In this document: piece by piece, positions 1 through 5,898 of the stretch
Layout: each line of letters opens with the position of its first letter
Position numbering within the stretch: position 1 is the first letter of the stretch
Source of the DNA: GCA-2716945 sp964342835
GTDB taxonomy: Bacteria > Pseudomonadota > Gammaproteobacteria > GCA-002705445 > GCA-002716945
Direction: 5' to 3'
NCBI GenBank assembly: GCA_964342835.1
Contig: CAYFGJ010000026.1
Location: 1 to 12,600, forward strand
DNA length: 12,600 nt
The notes under the pieces: model-generated
Database searches by the model: none
Told to the model about the DNA's origin: nothing
Seen by the model: only the letters and a program-made list of their open reading frames with translations
Position numbers and translations under genes: made by a program

Positions 1-49
1 CGACCTCAACCTTGGCAAGGTTGCGCTCTACCAACTGAGCTATTCCCGC
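1..49 (-). tRNA. glyW: tRNA-Gly (anticodon GCC), 3' part cut off by the window edge
   Basis: Read on the minus strand from position 49, the sequence gives the 5' acceptor strand GCGGGAA, a D-stem GCTC/GAGC with an AGTTGGTA loop, and a 5-bp anticodon stem CAACC/GGTTG closing the loop TTGCCAA. The anticodon GCC lies at positions 14-16. The sequence runs into the variable loop and the first base of the T-stem before the window ends, so the T-arm, 3' acceptor strand and CCA are not visible. The part seen is nearly the same as the E. coli tRNA-Gly(GCC). It begins 16 nt after the pgsA stop codon, as glyW follows uvrC-pgsA in E. coli. It is probably co-transcribed with pgsA, perhaps with help from a -10 element at the pgsA stop. 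Confidence 0.95.
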
Positions 50-65
50 ATAAATATTCAAACTT

Positions 66-617
66 CTAGATTATATCATTCCATGACTTTTTAACATAAT
101 AAATGAAGGATATTAATGTAAGTATTGAAGCTATTTGAAGTAATATTACTCCGAGGTTATATGTATCTATCATCATTAATGGTTCTTTGTATAATAATAA
201 AAATAAAGCAGATAATTGAGTAGCTGTTTTTACTTTTGATATATTACTAACTTTTAAAGTAATTTTATTACCGAGTTCTGCTAATCTCTGTCGCATTGCT
301 ATAACTAAAAATTCTCTAGTTATAATAATCATAGCTGGTAAAAGAAATAATATTTGATTATTCTCTGAAAGTAATAAAACTAATATCATTATAACTAATA
401 ATTTATCAGCAATTGGATCTAAAAATTCACCAAAGTTAGTATGTTGTTTCATTTGTCGTGCTATCAGTCCATCCAAATAGTCAGTGATAGCAGCAAGTAA
501 AAATAACAGCGCTGCTATTATTCTATTAGAAGAAGATTCTGATAAAACAAGAAAAATCATAATTGGAATTAGTATAATTCTAAGAATGGTTAAACTATTT
601 GGTATGTTTAATATCAT
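66..617 (-). CDS. pgsA: CDP-diacylglycerol--glycerol-3-phosphate 3-phosphatidyltransferase (phosphatidylglycerophosphate synthase)
   Basis: This inner-membrane enzyme transfers phosphatidyl from CDP-diacylglycerol to glycerol-3-phosphate, making phosphatidylglycerophosphate, the committed step to phosphatidylglycerol and cardiolipin. The CDP-alcohol phosphatidyltransferase signature D-x2-D-G-x2-A-R-x8-G-x3-D-x3-D is complete, with D46, D49, G50, A53, R54, G63, D67 and D71. The N-terminus (NIPNSLTILRIILIP) is typical of PgsA, and several hydrophobic stretches follow, roughly 8-25, 33-48, 72-100, 133-143 and 155-174. At 183 residues it matches the family. The ATG at 615-617 lies 2 nt after the uvrC stop and has no clear Shine-Dalgarno sequence, so translation is probably coupled to uvrC. 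uvrC-pgsA-tRNA-Gly is a classic gammaproteobacterial order. The next enzyme, PgpA, is also encoded in this window. Confidence 0.96.
   Translation of the reverse strand: MILNIPNSLTILRIILIPIMIFLVLSESSSNRIIAALLFLLAAITDYLDGLIARQMKQHTNFGEFLDPIADKLLVIMILVLLLSENNQILFLLPAMIIITREFLVIAMRQRLAELGNKITLKVSNISKVKTATQLSALFLLLYKEPLMMIDTYNLGVILLQIASILTLISFIYYVKKSWNDII
70..75 (-). promoter_or_regulatory. Possible -10 element for the tRNA-Gly gene inside the pgsA 3' end
   Basis: The last codons of pgsA on the minus strand contain a perfect TATAAT hexamer. A start about 7 nt downstream would give a roughly 13-nt leader before the mature tRNA 5' end at 49. No good -35 hexamer is seen 16-18 nt upstream (the best there is TATGTT). 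In such AT-rich DNA the hexamer may be chance, so this is a weak call. Confidence 0.25.
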
Positions 618-619
618 TT

Positions 620-2404
620 TTATTTATGCAAGTGATTATATATAACTTCAGCCATTTTATTGCTAATACCATGTACTTTTTCCAATTCATTGATACTAGA
701 TTTAATTACTCCGTTTATACCGCCAAAATACTTTAATATTTCATATTTTTTAGACTTTCCTATGCCTGGAATTAAATCTAATTTAGAGTTAAATTGTTTA
801 TTCTGCATTCTTTTCCTTTGTGCAATTATAGCAAAACGATGCGCTTCATCACGTAAAGTTTGAAATACAATTAGGCTTTTTTTTGATATTTTATCAGTAA
901 TATCTGAATAGTCGTTATTAATTACTCTATCATTTTTTGTCAACCTTCTATCTCCTTTTACAATGCCAAAAGTTATAACAGTGCCTATATTAAGTTTGTT
1001 TAGAACAATATTTGCTTGTTTCACATGTCCTTTCCCGCCGTCAATAATCAACATATCAGGTAAATTGTTTTCATCTTTTAGTTTTGATAATCTTCTAAAG
1101 ATAATATTCCTCATTGCTTCATAATCATCAGAATTCTTAATACAATCTAGGTTATATTTTCTATAAAATTTTTTCACTGGTCCATTTTTATTATACCATA
1201 TAGATGATCCGACTGTTTGTTTACCGCTAGAATGACTTATATCAAAACAAATTATATTCTTAATATCGTGATTAATATCTAAATCTTTGGAAATACATGA
1301 AAATAAATTTATATTAGTTCTTAATAATTTATTTAGTCTATTTTCTGTATTTTCTTGACTGGTAAAAAATAATTCTTTATATATTCCACGCAAGTTAGTA
1401 ATTATATTTATGTTTTTTTTATAACGTTTTTTAAAAAAATTTTTCATTAGTGTTCTATCTTTTATATCTATTCTGGTAATGATTTTTTCTGGCGGATTAT
1501 TTTCTAAATAATACTGCTTTAAAAAAGAGTTCATTATAATTGAATCATCAGAATTATCATAAATTGTAAAGTTAAATATTTTATTTCCTATATTTAGACC
1601 GTTTCTAAACATAAAAACATCAATACATGATTTATTATCTAAAGTTGATATAGTTAATATATCAATATTTTCTTTATTTGTTATTGTGTTTTTATTTTCT
1701 GTAAATTTTCTTATTAGTGCAATTTTATCTCTAATATGTGCCGCATCTTCATATTTCTTTTTTTGAGATAACCTATTCATATTTTGTATAAGATTATCAA
1801 TCATTGATACATCTTTTCCAATTAATAACTGCAAAGCTTCTTCAATAGATTTTTTATAATTAGATTTACTAATATAATTAACACAAGGAGCAGAACATCT
1901 TTTTATCTGATACTGTAAGCATGGTTTTTTTCTAGTATTAAAAAATGTATCATCGCATTGTCTAATCTTAAAAATTTTTTGTATTAAATTAAGCATATAT
2001 CTTAATGTATGTACACTTGTATATGGGCCAAAATATTTACCAGGTTTCTTTCTATTTCCTCTATAAAATTTAATTGCAGGAAACGTATGTTTAGTATCAA
2101 CAAAAATATATGGATAAGATTTATCATCTCTCAATAAAATATTATATTTTGGTTTATATTTTTTTATGAGATTATTTTCTAATATTAATGCATCTTGTTC
2201 GTTTTTAGTAATTATTAAATCAATGTCATCAATTTTTTCAATTAATTTATTAGTTTTAATCGAATTAGTATTTGATGTAAAATAAGATTTTACTCTATTT
2301 TTTAAATTAGAAGCTTTGCCAACATAAATTATATTTTTATTTTTATCTAACATCTTATAAATACCAGGTTTAGATGTTAAAGATTTTAGATACGATTTAT
2401 TCAT
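620..2404 (-). CDS. uvrC: UvrABC excinuclease subunit C
   Basis: UvrC is the dual nuclease of nucleotide excision repair; it cuts 3' and then 5' of a lesion marked by UvrA/UvrB. At 594 residues it is full length (E. coli about 610). The N-terminal GIY-YIG nuclease has PGIY (13-16), IIYVGK (25-30) and the catalytic glutamate E76. Cysteines C150, C162, C170 and C174 have the same spacing (12, 8, 4) as the four ligands of the [4Fe-4S] cluster reported for E. coli UvrC. A UVR domain that contacts UvrB lies around 205-235. The C-terminal RNase-H-like 5' nuclease carries the expected D388 (FDIS), D455 (IIDGG) and H522 (DEAHRF). A tandem helix-hairpin-helix follows (about 540-594; LIPGIGKSKK, VHGISNKMA). 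The ATG overlaps the end of the upstream glycosylase gene by 8 nt. Confidence 0.98.
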   Translation of the reverse strand: MNKSYLKSLTSKPGIYKMLDKNKNIIYVGKASNLKNRVKSYFTSNTNSIKTNKLIEKIDDIDLIITKNEQDALILENNLIKKYKPKYNILLRDDKSYPYIFVDTKHTFPAIKFYRGNRKKPGKYFGPYTSVHTLRYMLNLIQKIFKIRQCDDTFFNTRKKPCLQYQIKRCSAPCVNYISKSNYKKSIEEALQLLIGKDVSMIDNLIQNMNRLSQKKKYEDAAHIRDKIALIRKFTENKNTITNKENIDILTISTLDNKSCIDVFMFRNGLNIGNKIFNFTIYDNSDDSIIMNSFLKQYYLENNPPEKIITRIDIKDRTLMKNFFKKRYKKNINIITNLRGIYKELFFTSQENTENRLNKLLRTNINLFSCISKDLDINHDIKNIICFDISHSSGKQTVGSSIWYNKNGPVKKFYRKYNLDCIKNSDDYEAMRNIIFRRLSKLKDENNLPDMLIIDGGKGHVKQANIVLNKLNIGTVITFGIVKGDRRLTKNDRVINNDYSDITDKISKKSLIVFQTLRDEAHRFAIIAQRKRMQNKQFNSKLDLIPGIGKSKKYEILKYFGGINGVIKSSINELEKVHGISNKMAEVIYNHLHK

Positions 2405-2996
2405 ATTTACAATTATCAGCTATTTTTATAGATTTTTTAACAACTTCTGTGAACATTTTTTTAGTTAGTCTTCCATTATTTATGTTTATTTTACTACAAT
2501 GGTATGAATTAATCAGATGTAGATTATTATGTATTTTATGTATGTAGGCATGTTTGAATTTATATTCTGATCGTTTAAGTGATAAAGCTTTTATAGTAGA
2601 ATAATGAGCTATACTTCCTAAAGATAAAATTACTCTTAAATTTTTCATAATACTTAATTCATATTTTAAAAAAGATAAACAATTTTTTAATTCAGTAGCT
2701 AATGGTTTGTTATTAGGCGGATAACATTTAAGTGCGTTAGTAAGATATATATTTTCACGTTTATTATTGATAAAATCTAATGCTTTATTTAAAAATCTAC
2801 CTGTATGATCTCCATCAAATGGAATTCCAGTTCTATTAGCACCATGTAAACCAGGAGCTAATCCAATTATACATATTTTAGAGTTAATAGTGCCTGTAGG
2901 ATTTATAGGTGAATTATAATAATTTGGATAATTTTTTTTTAATTCAGAAAAGTTTTTTGAAAGTCTTTTGCACTTTGAACATGTAGATATATTCAT
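2397..2996 (-). CDS. Family-5 (UDGb-type) uracil-DNA glycosylase, iron-sulfur
   Basis: This is a 199-residue DNA glycosylase that should remove uracil, and in characterised relatives also other deaminated bases, from DNA. Motif 1 reads GLAPGLHGANRTG (45-57) followed by PFDGDHTG. This is the family-5 pattern, which lacks the catalytic Asp/Asn of other uracil-DNA glycosylases. A second conserved block is NALKCYPPNNKP (87-98). Motif 2 contains SYHCSKININNGRLT (164-178) with H166. Four cysteines, C6 and C9 (CSKC) plus C91 and C106, are placed as in the [4Fe-4S] cluster of families 4 and 5. The start is 8 nt after the fabH stop and has no Shine-Dalgarno sequence; the CxxC so near the N-terminus supports it. 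The gene overlaps uvrC by 8 nt, giving a two-gene repair unit. Family 4 is the main alternative, but the HGANRTG block favours family 5. Confidence 0.9.
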   Translation of the reverse strand: MNISTCSKCKRLSKNFSELKKNYPNYYNSPINPTGTINSKICIIGLAPGLHGANRTGIPFDGDHTGRFLNKALDFINNKRENIYLTNALKCYPPNNKPLATELKNCLSFLKYELSIMKNLRVILSLGSIAHYSTIKALSLKRSEYKFKHAYIHKIHNNLHLINSYHCSKININNGRLTKKMFTEVVKKSIKIADNCKYE

Positions 2997-3004
2997 CGAT
3001 ATAA

Positions 3005-3949
3005 TTAATTAAAATATAATAATGTTGATCCCCATGTAAATCCAGCTCCAAAAGCTTCCAACATTAATAAATCATTTTTCTGTATTTTACCTGATAAGAA
3101 TGCATCATCCAAAGCTAAAGGAATTGATGCAGCTGAAGTATTGCCATGCTTATCTACTGTCATTATAATTTTATTTTCTGGTAAATTAATTTTTTTTGCA
3201 ATAGATGTAATAATACGACTATTTGCTTGATGTGGAATAAACCAGTCTAAGTCTTCACAATTGATGTTATTTTTCTGAAGCGTATGAAGTGCAACTTGAC
3301 TTAATGTATTAACTGCAATTTTAAATACATCATTTCCTTTCATTTCAATAAATTCTTGATCAGTATTAACAGTTAATAAATCTTTATACGATCCATCGGA
3401 TTCTATGAAACTTGATATTATTCCTGGCTTATCAGATGCAGTAAGTATAATAGATCCAGCTCCATCTCCAAATAAAACACAAGTATTACGATCACTCCAA
3501 TCTAATAAAGAAGTTATTTTTTCTGTACCGACAACTAAAACATTTTTTGCAGTACCGTTTTTTATATATTTATCAGCAATATCAATAGCAAATATAAATC
3601 CCGTACATGCTGCATTAACATCAAATGCAAAAGCGTTTTTAATCTTTAACTTATTTTGTAATAAAACTGCGCTACTTGGAAATTTTCTTTCAGGTGTTGT
3701 AGTTGCAACAATAATCATATCAATATCTTGTTTATTGATTGAAACAAGATTGATAGCTTTCATAGAAGCATGAAAAGCCATATCTACAGATGATTCTTCT
3801 GTCGAAGCAATGTGTCTCTGTTTAATACCTGTTCTCTCTAGAATCCATTTATCTGATGTATCAACCATCTTTTCAATATCTTGATTAGTTAAAATCTTTG
3901 ATGGTAAATAACTACCAGTAGATATAAGTTTTGAGTATATTGCTGCCAT
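3005..3949 (-). CDS. fabH: Beta-ketoacyl-[acyl-carrier-protein] synthase III
   Basis: FabH starts type II fatty-acid synthesis by condensing acetyl-CoA with malonyl-ACP in the cytosol. The thiolase-fold catalytic triad is intact: C115 in VNAACTGF, H240 in FIPHQAN and N270 in KHGNTSAASIP. Other family blocks include DKWILERTGIKQRHIA (33-48), FGDGAGS (160-166) and the C-terminal EAFGAGFTWG (298-307). The length of 314 residues is typical (E. coli 317). It starts 3 nt after the plsX stop, the usual plsX-fabH tandem. Unlike in E. coli, fabD, fabG and acpP do not follow; the next gene is a DNA glycosylase, so those genes must be elsewhere in the genome. Confidence 0.98.
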   Translation of the reverse strand: MAAIYSKLISTGSYLPSKILTNQDIEKMVDTSDKWILERTGIKQRHIASTEESSVDMAFHASMKAINLVSINKQDIDMIIVATTTPERKFPSSAVLLQNKLKIKNAFAFDVNAACTGFIFAIDIADKYIKNGTAKNVLVVGTEKITSLLDWSDRNTCVLFGDGAGSIILTASDKPGIISSFIESDGSYKDLLTVNTDQEFIEMKGNDVFKIAVNTLSQVALHTLQKNNINCEDLDWFIPHQANSRIITSIAKKINLPENKIIMTVDKHGNTSAASIPLALDDAFLSGKIQKNDLLMLEAFGAGFTWGSTLLYFN

Positions 3950-3952
3950 TTA

Positions 3953-4966
3953 TTATAATTTTGTTTGTATTAAAGTTTCTATTTTATCAAGGATTTGGTT
4001 TTTTACCTCATAATATGCTGTTTTAATAGCACGACTAAATGCATATGAGTCAGCACTACCATGACTCTTTACGACAACACCTTGTAATCCTAATAAACTT
4101 GCACCATTATATCTTCTAGGATCAACTTTTTTTTTCATCCCTTTCAATACAGGATAACTTATAATAGATGAAAACTTATTATAAAAATTTTTATTAAATT
4201 CATTTTTCATAGTATAACTAATAAAATTAGCAACACCTTCGATACTTTTTAATGCAATATTACCCGCATAACCATCTGCAACAATAACATCAAACTTGCC
4301 ACTAAAAATATCATCACCTTCTACAAATCCAGTATAATTTAATTCAGAAGTTTGTAATAAAGCAGCTGCTTTTTTTATTGTGTTATTTCCTTTAATTTCT
4401 TCAGACCCTATATTTAATAATCCTATAATTGGATTAGATGAAATTTCTAGTGATTGTACTAGCGCTGATCCCATAACAGAAAATTGATAGAGATTTGTCT
4501 CGTTGCATTCAATATTTGCACCTAAATCTAACATATGCATTAATCCATTCTTTGTAGGTAATGCAGTACATATTGCCGGTCTATCTATTCCAGGTATAGT
4601 ATCTAAAATTATTTTAGATAGAGCCATTAATGCACCAGTGTTACCTGCACTGACTGCCGCATCCGCATTATTATCTTTTACAGATTTTATTGATAACTTC
4701 ATAGATGAATTTTTTTTTGATCGAAGAGCAACTAATATATCATCACTCATTCCAACATATTCATCTGTATGTATAATAGAAAATTTTTTATCTTTAAATT
4801 CTTGAAATTTACCTCCCAATTCTTTCGTAATTTCATTTTGATTACCAACAAGAATTAAAAAGAGATCATTCATTTCTTCCATACATTTCAATGCTGCAGG
4901 TACAGATGTATTTAAACCTGAATCGCCACTCATCATATCTAATGCTATAGTAATTTTGTTTTGCAT
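3953..4966 (-). CDS. plsX: Phosphate acyltransferase PlsX
   Basis: PlsX makes acyl-phosphate from acyl-ACP and inorganic phosphate. PlsY then uses acyl-phosphate to acylate glycerol-3-phosphate, the first step of phospholipid synthesis. Family blocks are present in order: IALDMMSGD (7-15, usually ALDAMGGD), SAGNTGALMA (106-115), LLNIGSEEIKG (183-193), ADGYAGNIALK (230-240) and YNGASLLGLQGVVVKSHGSA (286-305). The length of 337 residues is normal. The gene sits between rpmF (24-nt gap) and fabH (3-nt gap), the standard bacterial rpmF-plsX-fabH order. Two 9-base A runs occur in the coding strand, at 4127-4135 and 4710-4718, which could allow polymerase slippage. The reading frame is intact across both. 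Confidence 0.97.
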   Translation of the reverse strand: MQNKITIALDMMSGDSGLNTSVPAALKCMEEMNDLFLILVGNQNEITKELGGKFQEFKDKKFSIIHTDEYVGMSDDILVALRSKKNSSMKLSIKSVKDNNADAAVSAGNTGALMALSKIILDTIPGIDRPAICTALPTKNGLMHMLDLGANIECNETNLYQFSVMGSALVQSLEISSNPIIGLLNIGSEEIKGNNTIKKAAALLQTSELNYTGFVEGDDIFSGKFDVIVADGYAGNIALKSIEGVANFISYTMKNEFNKNFYNKFSSIISYPVLKGMKKKVDPRRYNGASLLGLQGVVVKSHGSADSYAFSRAIKTAYYEVKNQILDKIETLIQTKL

Positions 4967-4990
4967 TATATGTACAAAGTATGGATAATT

Positions 4991-5203
4991 TTAACGTTCC
5001 TCGTTATTTTCTGCTTCTTTAGGTTTTTTAACCTTAGGTGTATAGATTTCTTTACCTTTATAAAAACCATCTTTAGCAATATTATGCCTTAGATGTTTAG
5101 TGCCTGAAGTTTTATCAACAGAACATGTTGGAGATGTTAAAGAGTCATGAGATCTTCTCATGTTTTTTTTTGACTTAGATTTTCTGCTTTTTTGTACTGC
5201 CAT
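4991..5203 (-). CDS. rpmF: 50S ribosomal protein L32
   Basis: L32 is a small, basic protein of the large ribosomal subunit. The protein starts MAVQKSRKSKSKK and continues SHDSLTSPTCSVDK and HLRHNIAKDGFYKGKEI, all recognisable L32 blocks. The ATG at 5201-5203 is chosen because L32 proteins begin MAVQ. An in-frame TTG 15 nt upstream (5216-5218) would add MWIII, and it lies only about 5 nt from the predicted transcript start. A weak Shine-Dalgarno sequence (GTGGAT) precedes the ATG by about 7 nt. At 70 residues the protein is longer than the 57 of E. coli because of a charged tail ending KEAENNEER. It is first in the leftward operon. A 9-base A run lies at 5163-5171. The usual upstream neighbour yceD is missing. 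Confidence 0.95.
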   Translation of the reverse strand: MAVQKSRKSKSKKNMRRSHDSLTSPTCSVDKTSGTKHLRHNIAKDGFYKGKEIYTPKVKKPKEAENNEER

Positions 5204-5208
5204 AATGA

Positions 5209-5217
5209 TTATCCACA
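5209..5217 (+). promoter_or_regulatory. Perfect DnaA-box 9-mer in the rpmF leader
   Basis: TTATCCACA is an exact match to the high-affinity DnaA box of the E. coli origin. It lies between the predicted rpmF transcript start and the rpmF ATG, so bound DnaA could act as a roadblock. The same bases read on the minus strand form the weak rpmF Shine-Dalgarno sequence (TGTGGAT), which may explain the match without any DnaA role. No cluster of boxes or origin-like structure is seen around it. The only near match I noticed is TTATCCACT inside ribD. Confidence 0.35.
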
Positions 5218-5220
5218 AAT

Positions 5221-5232
5221 AATAACGTTATT
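5221..5232. promoter_or_regulatory. 12-bp perfect palindrome over the rpmF transcription start, possible operator
   Basis: AATAACGTTATT is its own reverse complement. It overlaps the rpmF -10 hexamer and the predicted +1, a position where a bound dimer would block transcription. It resembles no operator that I recognise; FadR-like and PurR-like consensus sequences do not fit. Palindromes of this length are expected several times by chance in 12.6 kb of AT-rich DNA, so only its position makes it notable. Confidence 0.25.
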
Positions 5233-5257
5233 GTAGCAAAAAATAGAATACTAGCAA
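5230..5257 (-). promoter_or_regulatory. Sigma70-like promoter of the rpmF-plsX-fabH-UDG-uvrC-pgsA operon
   Basis: On the minus strand, TTGCTA (5252-5257) and TACAAT (5230-5235) are separated by 16 nt. A start near 5223 would give a 5' leader of about 20 nt before the rpmF ATG. No other gene lies between this promoter and rpmF. It is the only gap of useful size upstream of the six minus-strand genes, so it probably drives them all. The assignment rests on hexamer match only. Confidence 0.6.
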
Positions 5258-5274
5258 TTTATATAACTTCTTTT

Positions 5275-5303
5275 TTGCATAATTTTGAATAAAATACTAA
5301 TAT
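5275..5303 (+). promoter_or_regulatory. Sigma70-like promoter of yceF (maf)
   Basis: TTGCAT (5275-5280) and TAATAT (5298-5303) are separated by exactly 17 nt. The predicted start, about 7 nt after the -10, falls at 5310-5311, which is the A of the yceF ATG. No Shine-Dalgarno sequence precedes that ATG, consistent with a leaderless transcript. The assignment rests on hexamer match only. Confidence 0.55.
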
Positions 5304-5310
5304 ACTGAAA

Positions 5311-5898
5311 ATGAAAAAACAAATTATACTAGCTTCTAGCTCAAAACATAGAAAAAAACTACTTAAACAATTGAAAATTCAATTTAAAATTGTACCTCCT
5401 AATATTGACGAATCAAGATATAAAAAGGAAAGCGTTAATTCTTATGTAAAAAGACTATCAATTGAGAAAGCTCTATTTGTAGCTAAAAAATATAAAAAAT
5501 CATTAGTTATAGGTTCTGATGAAGTTGCTGTTGTTAATAATCAAATATTAGGTAAGCCATTAACTAAGAATACTGCAATTAATCAACTTTCTTACTTGTC
5601 AAATAAAATTGTTATATTCAAGACAGGGCTATGCGTTATAGATTCTGATACTTTGAAAAAATATACCACTGTTGTTAATTTTAAAGTTCATATGAACAAG
5701 ATAACTAAAAAAGAAATAATTAGTTATATTAAGAATGAAGATATGTTGCATTGTGCAGGCAGTATAAGAATAGAAGGTTTAGCAATTGCTTTTGTTAAAA
5801 AAATGAATGGAATAGATCCTTCATCTGTAGTGGGCTTGCCAATATTAAAATTAATAAATTTTTTAAAAAGATTTGATTATAATATTCTAACTAAATAA
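5311..5898 (+). CDS. yceF: Maf-family nucleotide pyrophosphatase, YceF type (7-methyl-GTP pyrophosphatase)
   Basis: Maf proteins hydrolyse modified nucleoside triphosphates to monophosphates and pyrophosphate. The YceF subgroup prefers 7-methyl-GTP and may clean up modified nucleotides. The N-terminus IILASSSKHRKKLL (5-18), DES near 33-35, GSDEVAV (68-74, with the probable catalytic base D70) and GKPLT (81-85) are Maf signatures. The C-terminal part, MLHCAGSIRIEGLA (145-158) then GIDPSSVVGLP (167-177), matches YceF rather than the dTTP/UTP-acting YhdE type. It is the only plus-strand gene here. As in E. coli, it is divergent from the rpmF side, but yceD is absent between them. The ATG has no Shine-Dalgarno sequence. 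Its 3' end overlaps the 3' end of pgpA by 22 bp. Confidence 0.93.
   Translation: MKKQIILASSSKHRKKLLKQLKIQFKIVPPNIDESRYKKESVNSYVKRLSIEKALFVAKKYKKSLVIGSDEVAVVNNQILGKPLTKNTAINQLSYLSNKIVIFKTGLCVIDSDTLKKYTTVVNFKVHMNKITKKEIISYIKNEDMLHCAGSIRIEGLAIAFVKKMNGIDPSSVVGLPILKLINFLKRFDYNILTK

Noticed and set aside
660..863. Plus-strand open frame opposite the uvrC 3' end
   Set aside because: It lies entirely opposite the conserved helix-hairpin-helix and nuclease region of uvrC, and its translation resembles no family.
3405..3773. Plus-strand open frame of 122 codons opposite fabH
   Set aside because: It is fully antisense to the catalytic core of fabH. Its hydrophobic translation is what the reverse of this coding frame would give, and it has no promoter or ribosome binding site.
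4503..4805. Plus-strand open frame opposite plsX
   Set aside because: It is a shadow of the conserved SAGNTGALM region of plsX, with no independent signals.
5204..5218. L32 starting at the upstream TTG (5216-5218)
   Set aside because: L32 proteins begin MAVQ at the ATG at 5201-5203. The TTG is almost at the predicted transcript start and would add unrelated hydrophobic residues.
5209..5310. The divergent intergenic region as a replication origin
   Set aside because: There is only one DnaA box, no repeated AT-rich 13-mers stand out from the background, and no dnaA, dnaN, gidA or parAB neighbours are present.
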